Made by a program: the position numbers and the translations under genes
Part shown: positions 39,513 to 48,186 of the stretch, in pieces
How the letters are laid out: each line of letters starts with the position of its first letter
How positions within the stretch are numbered: position 1 is the stretch's first letter
The notes under the pieces: model-generated
Databases searched by the model: none
Told to the model about the DNA's origin: nothing
The model's input: the letters and a program-made list of their open reading frames with translations, nothing else
Source of the DNA: Aureimonas psammosilenae
Lineage (GTDB): Bacteria > Pseudomonadota > Alphaproteobacteria > Rhizobiales > Rhizobiaceae
Direction of reading: 5' to 3'
Length of the DNA: 64,000 nucleotides
Assembly: GCF_009176975.1 (NCBI RefSeq)
Contig: NZ_WEZG01000006.1
Coordinates: 186,001-250,000, forward strand

Positions 39513-42067
39513 GCGAGATCGCCTTTCCGCCCGCCGGGGCGCATCTCGACAACAGCCCCCAGGCCGACCCGGAAGTCCGCCGCGCGCAGGAAGAGCGCCT
39601 GGAGAAGGTCTGGGAATCGCCGAAGGGCTGGCGCTACTGGTCGGACGTGAACAACACCGAGGTCGGCGTCTGGTACACGGCCACCTCGTTTGCCTTCATG
39701 CTGTTCGCCGGCGTCCTCGGCCTCCTGATGCGCGTCCAGTTGTCCGTGCCGGACAACGACTTCCTCACCGCCACGATGTACAACCAGATGTACACGCTGC
39801 ACGGCACGGCGATGATGTTCCTGTTCGCCGTGCCGATCTTCGAGGCGGTGGCGATCATCCTCCTGCCGCAGATGCTCGGCGCGCGGGACCTGCCGTTTCC
39901 GCGGCTTTCGGCCTTCGGCTACTGGTGCTTCCTGATCGGCGGCATCTTCGTGTGCGGCTCGATCTTCTTCGGGCAGGCGCCGAACAGCGGCTGGTTCATG
40001 TATCCCCCGCTGACGACGCAGGAGCGCTTCACCCCCGGCTACGGCGCCGATATCTGGCTGCTCGGCCTGAGTTTCATCGAGGTCGCCTCCATCGCGGCGG
40101 CCGTGGAACTCATCGTCGGCACGCTGAAATGCCGCCCGCCCGGCATGCGGCTCAACCTCATGCCGCTCTACGCCTGGTACGTCCTTGTCGTCGCGGGCAT
40201 GATCCTCTTCGCCTTTCCGCCGCTGATCGCCGGCGACATCCTGTTCGAGCTGGAGCGCCTGTTCGACTGGCCGTTCTTCGACCCGACGCGCGGCGGCGAC
40301 CCGATGCTCTGGCAGCACCTTTTCTGGATCTTCGGCCACCCGGAAGTCTACATCGTCTTCCTGCCGGCCATCGCGCTGATCGCCATGATCGTGCCGACCT
40401 TCGCGCGCCGGCCCCTTCTCGGCTATTCCTGGATCGTGCTGGCGGCGGTGGGCACGGGCTTCATCTCCTTCGGCCTTTGGGCGCACCATATGTTCGCCAC
40501 CGGCCTGCCGGCGATCTCGCTCGCCTTCTTCTCGGCGGCGTCCGAAGCCGTAGCGATCCCGACCGGCGTCCAGATCTTCGTGTTCCTGGCGACCCTGATG
40601 ACAGGCCGCGTCATCTATTCCGTGCCGATGCTCTTCGTGTCGGGCTCGCTCGCCATCTTCGTTCTCGGCGGCTTGACCGGCGTGATGGTCGCCGTCGCAC
40701 CCTTCGACTGGCAGGCCCACGACACCTATTTCATCGTCGCCCATCTTCATTACGTGCTGCTCGGCGGCATGCTCTTTCCGCTGCTCGCGGGGGTCCACTA
40801 CTACTACCCGATCGTCTCGGGAAAGATGCTGTCCGAGAAGCTCGGCAAATGGGCCTTCTGGCTGATGTTCGTCGGCTTCAACGTTGCCTTCTTCCCCATG
40901 CACTGGTCGGGCCTCGCCGGCATGCCGCGCCGCGTCTGGACCTACCCGGAAGCGCTCGGCCTCGGGGTCGCCAACATGATCTCCACGGTCGGCGCCTTCG
41001 TCTTCGCAGCCGGCTTCCTCGTCACCGTCTTCGACGTCCTTCGCCCGCGCGAGAAGCAGCCCTACGCAAAGCGCAATCCCTGGAATGCCGGCACGCTGGA
41101 ATGGCTGGCCGAGATGCCGGGCAAGAGCTGGGGCGTTCGCACCGTGCCCCACGTCACCTCGCGCTACCCGCTCTGGGACCAGAAGGACTTCGTGAAGAAG
41201 TTCGACGAAGGGCGCTTCTACATGCCGGATGCCGAGGAAGGCCTTCGCGAATGCATGATCACCTCGGTTCTGGACGGGCGGCCCGAACAGGTCTTGCGCG
41301 TGCCGGGGCCGAGCTTCATGCCGATGGCGGCTGCCGTCGCGCTCGGCGCCGTGTTCATTCTGGCGACCTTCCACATGTGGCTGGAAACCGTCGTGATGAT
41401 GGTGCTCGCCACCGTGTCGATCCTCGTCTGGACGTGGCGGGGCACGAGCGTCATCCCGGAAAAGACCGAGAAGAACGTCGGCCTCGGCCTCTCCCTGCCG
41501 CTTTACCGCTCCGGCCCGGCCTCGTCCGGTTGGTGGGCGATGTTCATCACCATGACGGGCGACGCCACGGCCTTTTTCGGCCTCGTCTTCGGCTATTACT
41601 TCTTCTTCACCATCCACACGAACTTCCCGCCCCCCGGCGTCGCGGGCCCCGGCCTTCTTTGGCCGAACGTTTCCTTCGTGCTTTTCGCCCTCGCCTGGGG
41701 CGCAGCACGGCTGGCGCTGGTGGTGAACCGAAAAGGGTCGATCGGCTTGGCGAGGGGCCTCATGGGCCTCGGCGGCCTCGCCGCGCTCGCCGCCAGCGCG
41801 GCGCTGACCTACGCGCCCTATACGACGGGGCTCGAGCCCGCCTCCCATGTTTATCCGGCCATCGTCTGGACGCTGGTGATCTGGACCGTCGCGCATGCCG
41901 CGGTCGGGGCCTTGATGCTGTTCTACTGCCTCGCGCGGTCCTTGGCGGGGCGCCTGACGCCAGGATACGATCTCGATATGTCTAACGTCGCGCTCTACTG
42001 GCACTTCATGGGGCTCACGGCGTTTGTCACGATCGCGACGATCGCCTGGTTCCCGCTGGCGGTGTGA
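39509..42067 (+). CDS. cytochrome c oxidase subunit I-III fusion (CoxA-CoxC)
   Basis: An 852-residue fusion. Residues 1 to about 600 are subunit I of a haem-copper oxidase: MYTLHGTAMMFLFAVP (haem a ligand), FWIFGHPEVYIVFLPA (CuB His-Tyr pair and the D-channel Glu of A1-type enzymes), WAHHMF, and HDTYFIVAHLHYVLLGG. From about 604 a seven-helix subunit III begins (WWAMFITMTGDATAFFGLVFGYYFFF). Fused I-III chains are known in some caa3 and related oxidases. It is part of the plus-strand oxidase cluster; both flanking junctions are tight. Confidence 0.95.
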   Translation: MSEIAFPPAGAHLDNSPQADPEVRRAQEERLEKVWESPKGWRYWSDVNNTEVGVWYTATSFAFMLFAGVLGLLMRVQLSVPDNDFLTATMYNQMYTLHGTAMMFLFAVPIFEAVAIILLPQMLGARDLPFPRLSAFGYWCFLIGGIFVCGSIFFGQAPNSGWFMYPPLTTQERFTPGYGADIWLLGLSFIEVASIAAAVELIVGTLKCRPPGMRLNLMPLYAWYVLVVAGMILFAFPPLIAGDILFELERLFDWPFFDPTRGGDPMLWQHLFWIFGHPEVYIVFLPAIALIAMIVPTFARRPLLGYSWIVLAAVGTGFISFGLWAHHMFATGLPAISLAFFSAASEAVAIPTGVQIFVFLATLMTGRVIYSVPMLFVSGSLAIFVLGGLTGVMVAVAPFDWQAHDTYFIVAHLHYVLLGGMLFPLLAGVHYYYPIVSGKMLSEKLGKWAFWLMFVGFNVAFFPMHWSGLAGMPRRVWTYPEALGLGVANMISTVGAFVFAAGFLVTVFDVLRPREKQPYAKRNPWNAGTLEWLAEMPGKSWGVRTVPHVTSRYPLWDQKDFVKKFDEGRFYMPDAEEGLRECMITSVLDGRPEQVLRVPGPSFMPMAAAVALGAVFILATFHMWLETVVMMVLATVSILVWTWRGTSVIPEKTEKNVGLGLSLPLYRSGPASSGWWAMFITMTGDATAFFGLVFGYYFFFTIHTNFPPPGVAGPGLLWPNVSFVLFALAWGAARLALVVNRKGSIGLARGLMGLGGLAALAASAALTYAPYTTGLEPASHVYPAIVWTLVIWTVAHAAVGALMLFYCLARSLAGRLTPGYDLDMSNVALYWHFMGLTAFVTIATIAWFPLAV

Positions 42068-42074
42068 GGCGAGG

Positions 42075-42461
42075 ATGTTCCGTTTCAACCCCAAGAGCCA
42101 GACCCGCGACACGCTCTGGACACTGATTGCGACGCCCACCATCTGGGCGCTGCATTTCCTGTTCTCCTACGTCTTCGCGGCGTCCGTCTGCGCGCCGAAC
42201 GAGGCGATCTTTCAGACCATTGGCGAGGTGCGTGTCGCGGTCGGCATCGCCACGCTTCTCGCCCTTCTCGCGATCGGCCTCATCGGCATTCGCACCTATC
42301 GCGAATGGCGCTTCAACGGCGGCGATCCACCGCACACCGAAGACACGGAGGAAGAGCGCGAGCGCTTCATGGAATTTTCCTCCGTGCTTCTGGCCGGCCT
42401 GTCCTTTATCGGCGTCGCCTTCGTGGCGCTGCCGGTGTTCTTGATCGCGGATTGCCGATGA
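42075..42461 (+). CDS. small membrane protein of oxidase cluster 1
   Basis: A 128-residue protein with three likely TM helices (LIATPTIWALHFLFSYVFAA, VAVGIATLLALLAIGLIGI, FSSVLLAGLSFIGVAFVALPVF). The ATG at 42075 comes seven bases after the fusion's stop with GGCGAGG before it, and the stop overlaps the next gene (ATGA). Similar unnamed proteins sit between coxAC fusions and ctaG in Rhizobiales. It may be a small oxidase subunit, but no function is established. Confidence 0.8.
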   Translation: MFRFNPKSQTRDTLWTLIATPTIWALHFLFSYVFAASVCAPNEAIFQTIGEVRVAVGIATLLALLAIGLIGIRTYREWRFNGGDPPHTEDTEEERERFMEFSSVLLAGLSFIGVAFVALPVFLIADCR

Positions 42462-43111
42462 CGCGGATCGAGGCACCCACCCTTGCCCATCTTTGGCCGC
42501 TGGCGCTCGGCCTCGGTCTTCTGGCGGTTCTATGGCTCGGGCCTCTGCCAAGCCGCGCGCGCGGCTCGTTCTCGGCGCATATGGTGATGCATATGGGAAT
42601 CGTGGCCGTGGCCGCGCCGCTTCTGGCGCTGGGGGTTTCGAGGCTCGGCCGCCTGCCCGCCATGCCGGTGGGCATCGCGGTGCTTGCCGCCTTCTTCGAA
42701 CTCGTCGTGGTCTGGGGCTGGCATGCGCCGGCGCTTCACGACGCGGCGCGCGTTCATCCGCTGGTGACGCTCGCCGAACAAGGCTCGTTTCTGCTGGCCG
42801 GACTTTTCGTCTGGGTCGCCGCGCTCGGGGGCGCAAAGGGCGAGAATCTGGCCGAAAAGCTGAGCGGAGCCGGCGCGCTGCTTCTCACCTCCATGCACAT
42901 GACGCTGCTCGGCGCGCTTCTCCTGTTCGCGCCGCGCCCGCTTTACGCCTGCGCCGATCTCTGCTCGCCGCTGGTGGCCGTGACACCGCTCGAAGATCAG
43001 GCGGCGGGCGGCGCGATCATGCTGAGCGTCGGGGGGCTCGCCTATCTTCTCGGCGGCCTCGTTCTCGTCGCCGATGTCGTCAGGGATCGATGGACGGAGG
43101 CGCGGTCATGA
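42458..43111 (+). CDS. CtaG-like cytochrome c oxidase assembly protein (caa3 type)
   Basis: A 217-residue polytopic protein of the caa3_CtaG family: AHMVMHMGIVAVAAPLLALG, FFELVVVWGWHAPALHDAARVHPLVTLAEQGSFLLAGLFVW, and MHMTLLGALLLFAPRPLYA. Six or so TM helices carry conserved His/Met residues consistent with copper handling. It differs from the single-TM Cox11-type CtaG. It sits in a four-base-overlap chain with the flanking genes. Confidence 0.85.
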   Translation: MTRIEAPTLAHLWPLALGLGLLAVLWLGPLPSRARGSFSAHMVMHMGIVAVAAPLLALGVSRLGRLPAMPVGIAVLAAFFELVVVWGWHAPALHDAARVHPLVTLAEQGSFLLAGLFVWVAALGGAKGENLAEKLSGAGALLLTSMHMTLLGALLLFAPRPLYACADLCSPLVAVTPLEDQAAGGAIMLSVGGLAYLLGGLVLVADVVRDRWTEARS

Positions 43112-44415
43112 GGATTCCCATCGTCGTCACGTGGAAGAAGATCGCCGCCGCCGGTGCCTTGGGTGTCGTCGGGGCGCTGGCGGTCGGCTGGTCGGGGCTC
43201 GTGTCGGTCGCCGCCAATACGGGCCATTTGGCGCCGGTCGAATGGTTTCTCCACTGGACGCTCAAGAACGCCGTCGACACGCAGTCGCTGACGATTGCCG
43301 TGCCGGCCGATATCGACCTCAGCGACCCGGTCCTGATCCAGAAGGCCGCCGGCCATTTCGCCACCGGCTGCGCCACCTGCCACGGCGCGCCGGGCGTGAA
43401 CCAGACGGCCGAATACAAGTCCATGACACCGACGCCGCCGCGCCTGGAAACCCAGGGCGGCGAATGGAAGGACCGCGAGCTTTTCTGGATCGGCCAGCAT
43501 GGCATCAAATATTCCGGCATGCCTTCCTGGGCGACGCAGGAGCGGCCCGACGAGGTCTGGGCGATGGTGGCCTTTCTGCGCGCCCTGCCCGACATGACGC
43601 CGGAAACCTATCGCGAGCTGGCGCTCGGCGGCGCGGATGGCCGACCGGCGCCGGTGGGGCAGGCGAGCGTGGATTTGACGGCGATGGACGAGATCGCGCT
43701 CGCCGACTGCGCGCGCTGCCATGGCGAGGACGGGCGCGGGCGCGTGACGGAGTTCGGGAACGGCTCGACGCGCGGCGCTTTCCCGAGCATTGCCGGACAG
43801 CCGGAGGCCTATCTTCTCGAAACGCTTCGCGCCTATGCCTCGGGACGGCGGGAAAGCGGCTACATGCAGCCGGCGGCGACGCGCTATCCCGACGAGGTGC
43901 TCGCGCGCCTCGCCAGCCATTTCGCGGGCCAGCCGCCCGGCGGACCGGTGGGCGGCGACACGCCCGGCACCTCGCCGGGATTGCCGGAAACGCCGACGAA
44001 ATCCACCGCTTCCGGGCCGGTGCCGCAAAACCGGCTGATCGATGCCGAGGCGAGCGCGGCCTCGCGCCAAGCCATCGACGCGATCGTGGACCCGGCCGCC
44101 GGACATGGCGCCCCGCGGACCCGAGACGGGCTTCTGGAACTCGGGGAAATGGTCGCGACCCGAGGCTTGGCCCCGCAGAAGGTGCCGGCCTGCGAAAGCT
44201 GCCATGGCGGAACGGGGCGCGCGAGGAACCCGCTTTATCCCTACCTATCGGGACAGCCGGCCTGGTACATCTCCACCCATCTCGTTTTGTGGAAGGAAGG
44301 CCATCGCGGCGGGACAAAGGCCGCCGATCTCATGGACGACATCGCCATCCACCTGACGGACCAGCAGATCGAGGCGGTTTCGCTCTGGTATGCGCAGCAG
44401 CCGGCCGGGCGCTGA
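43108..44415 (+). CDS. triheme c-type cytochrome
   Basis: A 435-residue protein with an N-terminal membrane anchor (IAAAGALGVVGALAVGWSGL) and three CXXCH haem sites: CATCH (about residue 89), CARCH (about 202) and CESCH (about 362). The second and third domains resemble tandem cytochrome c4-type modules; each segment has the Met-bearing loop typical of class I haems (for example YSGMPSW, SGYMQPAA). It probably feeds electrons to the fused oxidase. The start overlaps the CtaG-like gene's stop (ATGA). It ends this plus-strand cluster. Confidence 0.9.
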   Translation: MRIPIVVTWKKIAAAGALGVVGALAVGWSGLVSVAANTGHLAPVEWFLHWTLKNAVDTQSLTIAVPADIDLSDPVLIQKAAGHFATGCATCHGAPGVNQTAEYKSMTPTPPRLETQGGEWKDRELFWIGQHGIKYSGMPSWATQERPDEVWAMVAFLRALPDMTPETYRELALGGADGRPAPVGQASVDLTAMDEIALADCARCHGEDGRGRVTEFGNGSTRGAFPSIAGQPEAYLLETLRAYASGRRESGYMQPAATRYPDEVLARLASHFAGQPPGGPVGGDTPGTSPGLPETPTKSTASGPVPQNRLIDAEASAASRQAIDAIVDPAAGHGAPRTRDGLLELGEMVATRGLAPQKVPACESCHGGTGRARNPLYPYLSGQPAWYISTHLVLWKEGHRGGTKAADLMDDIAIHLTDQQIEAVSLWYAQQPAGR

Positions 44416-44436
44416 CGCCCGACCGGCCATCGAAAC

Positions 44437-45078
44437 TCATTCGTCGAGATAGCGCCGGCGCGGATCGAAGCGGTCGTTGTCGTAGCGGTCGCCGTCACGC
44501 TCGTAGCGTCCCGGTCCGCCATAGGGCGGCGGCGGCCCACGGCCGTCATCGTCGTAGACCACCGGCGGCGGGGGCGGCGGGCCGTCGCGGAAGGCCTCGC
44601 GCCGGTCGCGCTCGCGGCGAAGGCGATCGGCGTCGCGCCCGAAATCGCGGCGCTCGTAGCGGTCGCGATCATAGCCGCCCCGGTCGAGATACCGGTCGCG
44701 ATACCAGGAACGACCGGTGTAATAACGGCGATGGTAGTCGTAGGGGTCGAAGCCGTAGACCGGCACGCCGACGCGCACCGCGACTCTCGGAATGGTCTGG
44801 CGGTAATATTGCCGGCCGAGATAGGCGAGATAAGCGCCGTGCACCCAGCCGCGCTCGCCGTTCCAGCCGACATCGCACCAGTTGTAGCCGCGAAGGCAGC
44901 CATAGACGCGCACTTCGTCGCCGGCCGGAATCGTGCCGTAGCGCTGATAGTTGGCGGCAGGGCCGGTGCGGATGTTGAGATCGTTGGTGACGACGGCGCT
45001 GGTCGCGGCGGATGCCGCCCCGGCCGTCAGCGCGAGGCCGAGGCCGAGCGCCAGTGATTTCAGGATGCGGCGGACCAT
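44437..45078 (-). CDS. secreted SH3-domain protein with disordered tail
   Basis: A 213-residue exported protein. The signal peptide is MVRRILKSLALGLGLALTAGAASA. A bacterial SH3 domain follows (VTNDLNIRTGPAANYQRYGTIPAGDEVRVYGCLRGYNWCDVGWNGERGWVHGAYLAY). The last 100 residues are very rich in Arg, Asp, Tyr and Pro, including a run of prolines. SH3_3 domains of this kind often bind peptidoglycan or wall peptides. The function is unknown. The ATG at 45078 is chosen to begin the signal. Confidence 0.85.
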   Translation of the reverse strand: MVRRILKSLALGLGLALTAGAASAATSAVVTNDLNIRTGPAANYQRYGTIPAGDEVRVYGCLRGYNWCDVGWNGERGWVHGAYLAYLGRQYYRQTIPRVAVRVGVPVYGFDPYDYHRRYYTGRSWYRDRYLDRGGYDRDRYERRDFGRDADRLRRERDRREAFRDGPPPPPPVVYDDDGRGPPPPYGGPGRYERDGDRYDNDRFDPRRRYLDE

Positions 45079-45241
45079 GCCCGATCTTGTCTCCGTTTGG
45101 TCGGCAGGGCCCAAGCCGAAACGTTCCCTGCCCGATGATCCATGAGATAGCGCGCCCATTCTGAACGGCCTCTGAACACTTCTCATGCGCCCTTCCTGAT
45201 GCAGATAGCGCTCAAGACTGGAAGGCGTGGAGTGGCGGGTG

Positions 45242-46054
45242 ATGAGCAAGCACGGCAAAACGAAGGGGTTTTCCTTCGCCGATTGCGACATGGATCGGAA
45301 ACTGCCCAAGGACGAGGACTACGACACGAGCCTCGCCGAGCTCCAGCATAAGCTCGTGGAGATCGAACAGGCCTATCTCGGCTCCGACCATTCGGCCGTG
45401 ATCGTCTTCGAGGGCTGGGACGCGGCCGGCAAGGGCGGCGCCATCCGCCGCATCTCCAACGTCCTCGATCCGCGCGGCTTCAAGGTCTGGCCGATCGCCG
45501 CGCCGACGCCGGAGGAGCTGAAGCGCCATTACCTGTCGCGCTTCTGGCAGCGCCTGCCGGCCAAGGGCGAGATCGCCGTTTTCGACCGGTCCTGGTACGG
45601 CCGCGTCCTTGTGGAGCGCGTCGAAGGCTTCGCCCCGCCGGCCGACTGGAAGCGTAGCTATCGCGAGATCGAGGAGTTCGAGCGCCTTCTGGTGGATTCG
45701 GGCACGCGGGTGGTGAAGATCTTCCTCGCCATCGACCGGGAAGAACAGTTGCAGCGCTTCGTGAAGCGCATGGACGATCCCCTGAAGCGCTGGAAGCTGT
45801 CGGTGGACGACTTCCGCAATCGCGGCAAGTGGGACGCCTATGTGGAAGCGGCAGAGGAGATGATCGACAAGACCTCGACCAAAGCCGCGCCCTGGAACGT
45901 CGTCGCCTCCAACAGCAAGAAATATTCGCGCGTCACGGCGCTCGGTCACATCGTGGAGCAATTGTCGGAAGGCCTCGACCTGACGCCCAAACCCCTGCCC
46001 CCGAACGTTCGCGAAGCCGCCGAGGAAGCCATCGCCAATGAAAAGGGCGACTGA
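45242..46054 (+). CDS. ppk2: polyphosphate kinase 2, class I
   Basis: A 270-residue PPK2 that transfers phosphate between polyphosphate and nucleoside diphosphates. Motifs: Walker A FEGWDAAGKGGAIRRI, DPRGFKVWPIAAPTPEELKRHYLSRFW, DRSWYGRVLVERVEGF, and the Walker B/lid region FLAIDREEQLQRF. A single domain of this length is class I. The ATG at 45242 is used; an in-frame start five codons upstream is weak. It diverges from the SH3 gene with 163 bases between them. Confidence 0.95.
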   Translation: MSKHGKTKGFSFADCDMDRKLPKDEDYDTSLAELQHKLVEIEQAYLGSDHSAVIVFEGWDAAGKGGAIRRISNVLDPRGFKVWPIAAPTPEELKRHYLSRFWQRLPAKGEIAVFDRSWYGRVLVERVEGFAPPADWKRSYREIEEFERLLVDSGTRVVKIFLAIDREEQLQRFVKRMDDPLKRWKLSVDDFRNRGKWDAYVEAAEEMIDKTSTKAAPWNVVASNSKKYSRVTALGHIVEQLSEGLDLTPKPLPPNVREAAEEAIANEKGD

Positions 46055-46273
46055 GTCGCGAAGGAGCGAAACCGGATGAAAGGCGGGGAAAAGCGACGGC
46101 TCCGGGCTGCGAGCCGACCCGCCGGAAGGAACGCGCGGCTTGCGATGCGCCGGCGAATAATCGCTCTCAATCTTTACATTATTAGCCAGCGCGGGAATAA
46201 TCGCCGCGAAATCGCAGGCATCGTTCGAAGTCCAAGTGTCGGAAAGAAGCCGCAAGGCTGATGGAATATTTCA

Positions 46274-47095
46274 GTGCTGCAGATACCGAAAAGCATCCAT
46301 CAAACCTTCCCCACCAAGCAACTACCGCCCCATCTCAGCGATAATCCATCGCAGCTTCAGGAAAGAAATCCGGGGTGGTCCTACCAGCTATACGATGATC
46401 AGGATATTCTGGATTTCATCGGAAGCGTTTATGGCAACGACACGCTCGATGTTTATCTCAAGATAGACCCGGCCTATGGCGCCGCGCGTGCCGACTTCTT
46501 TCGATATCTCCTCATGTACGAGCGGGGCGGCGTTTATCTCGACATCAAAAGCATGGCGACGAGGCCGTTGGGCGACGTCCTGACCCTGGACGAGTCCTTT
46601 GTCCTCAGCCGATGGCGCAACAAGCCGGGCGAGGAGTTCGAAGGCTCGGGAATGCATCCGGAACTCGCCGCTTTTCCGGGTGGGGAGTTGCAGCAATGGT
46701 TCATCATTTGCGAGCCCCGGCACCCCTATCTGGCCGCGGTGATCGACACGGTGACCCGGAACGTCCTGAACTATCGCGCCTGGAAGGGCGGCGTCGGCCG
46801 CACGGGCGTGCTGCGCGTCACCGGGCCGATCGCCTATACGAAAGCGATCGAGCCCATCAAGACGATGCATCGGCATGTCCAGATAAACACCCACGACGAT
46901 ATCGGCCTTCGATACAATGCGTTCGGAACGCTGGATCATCGGGTCTTCTTCAAAAGCCATTATACGAGAATGGACACCGCGATCGTGCAGCCCACCGGCA
47001 TGATCGGCATGGCGGGGGACGCGTATCTCGCCGTCCGGCGGGTCAAGAACCGCCTCATCACGCCGAAGCACCTTCGGGGGAAGAAGCGGCCTTAG
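46274..47095 (+). CDS. glycosyltransferase with DXD-type sugar-binding region (GT32-like)
   Basis: A 273-residue protein like capsule/OCH1-type sugar transferases: IPKSIHQTFPTKQLPP, YQLYDDQDILDFI, YGAARADFFRYLLMYERGGVYLDIKSM, and a FKSHYTRM end. The usual DXD reads DIK, a variant seen in a subset of the family. The N-terminal third is somewhat AT-richer than its neighbours. The first in-frame start is GTG 46274, with weak GGA upstream. It lies alone between oxidase clusters. The acceptor is unknown; surface polysaccharide is likely. Confidence 0.82.
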   Translation: MLQIPKSIHQTFPTKQLPPHLSDNPSQLQERNPGWSYQLYDDQDILDFIGSVYGNDTLDVYLKIDPAYGAARADFFRYLLMYERGGVYLDIKSMATRPLGDVLTLDESFVLSRWRNKPGEEFEGSGMHPELAAFPGGELQQWFIICEPRHPYLAAVIDTVTRNVLNYRAWKGGVGRTGVLRVTGPIAYTKAIEPIKTMHRHVQINTHDDIGLRYNAFGTLDHRVFFKSHYTRMDTAIVQPTGMIGMAGDAYLAVRRVKNRLITPKHLRGKKRP

Positions 47096-47173
47096 AGTGC
47101 CAGGCGAGAGTCCCGGCCGGCTCTTGGCGTTCCAGAAAAGCGGCGCGGTCTCAAGACGGCGTCACCTGCGCCC

Positions 47174-47548
47174 TCAACGCGGCGGCAAACCGCTGCCCAC
47201 CGTCGGCGGGGCATCGGCGGGGGCGGCTTCCGGAAATGTCCTCGGTCGCTCGCCGGCCTGCCGAAACGGATAATCGGTGAAGGTCATGGTGAAGAGCGCC
47301 GCCAGCCAGAACAGGCCGGCGAGGGCTGCGAGCGACAGGATCGCGGGCGAGTTCTTCAGCTTCATGAAGATCAAACCCACGAGAAGCGCCTTGGCGAGCG
47401 CGATGCCGTAGGAAACCGGCCCGTTCCACGCGCCCATCGGCACATAGGCGAGAACGAGGGTGAGGCCGAGGAGAAGGATCAGCATTGCGCCGATCAGGAC
47501 GCTGCGGCGCCAAAGCGCCAAGCCCCCTTCTTCCGCCCGCCCGCTCAT
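47174..47548 (-). CDS. ctaF: caa3 oxidase subunit IV (prokaryotic COX4 type)
   Basis: A 124-residue protein with three TM helices ([71 protein letters not shown]), the pattern of small subunit IV in caa3/bo3 oxidases. It is the last gene of the minus-strand act-cta operon. Its start overlaps the subunit III stop (ATGA). The Pro/Ala C-terminus is probably disordered. Confidence 0.87.
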   Translation of the reverse strand: MSGRAEEGGLALWRRSVLIGAMLILLLGLTLVLAYVPMGAWNGPVSYGIALAKALLVGLIFMKLKNSPAILSLAALAGLFWLAALFTMTFTDYPFRQAGERPRTFPEAAPADAPPTVGSGLPPR

Positions 47549-48186
47549 GCCGGCCCCGCCCGACCGCCGAGATAAAGCAGCGGGTAAAGGAAGATCCAGA
47601 CGATATCCACGAGGTGCCAGTAAAGGCCGAGAACGGGAAGCGTGGCGCTGTCCTTGAACGCGAGGCTCCCGCGCCGGACGCGCCAGGCGACGAGCAGCAC
47701 CGTCACGATGCCGATAGTCAGATGCACCGCGTGGACGCCCGTCATCGTCCAGTAGAAGCCGTAGAAGATCTCGGCCGGGCCTTGGCCCAGACGGAAATCG
47801 GCGCCGGGCAGAAGGTTCTTTTCGATGTCTTCCTTATACTCGAAGCCCTTCACCACGAGAAAGGCGAGGCCGAGAAGGGCGGTCATGACGAGGCAAGAGA
47901 CGGTTTGACGCTTCAGCCCCTTCTCCGCCGCCTTGTCGGCCACCGCCATCGTGACGGAGGAAACGAGAAGGATCGCGGTATTGACGCTGCCGAAGACGAC
48001 ATTGGTTTCGCGCGCGGCCTGGAGCATCTCGTCCGGGTGAAGGTGGCGATAGATCGTGAAGGCGGCGAAAAGGCTGCCGAAGAACAGGACCTCGCTCGCC
48101 AGAAACACCCACATGCCGAACGCCGCCGACAAGCGCTGGCGCTCGATATCCTCGAAGGGCTCGTTGAGACCGGCCTCGGCGCTCAT
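47545..48186 (-). CDS. ctaE: cytochrome c oxidase subunit III (cluster 2)
   Basis: A 213-residue, five-helix subunit [78 protein letters not shown], and [19 protein letters not shown]. This is the short form used by bacterial caa3/SoxM-like oxidases. Overlaps of four bases on both sides place it in the operon chain. Confidence 0.95.
   Translation of the reverse strand: MSAEAGLNEPFEDIERQRLSAAFGMWVFLASEVLFFGSLFAAFTIYRHLHPDEMLQAARETNVVFGSVNTAILLVSSVTMAVADKAAEKGLKRQTVSCLVMTALLGLAFLVVKGFEYKEDIEKNLLPGADFRLGQGPAEIFYGFYWTMTGVHAVHLTIGIVTVLLVAWRVRRGSLAFKDSATLPVLGLYWHLVDIVWIFLYPLLYLGGRAGPA

Noticed and set aside
46155-46204. GAATAATCGC repeated 40 bases apart
   Set aside because: Two short copies only; no array, no terminal repeats, no mobile gene.
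46076-46261. 61-codon Arg-rich frame after ppk2
   Set aside because: No ribosome site and arginine-heavy composition typical of non-coding GC-rich sequence.
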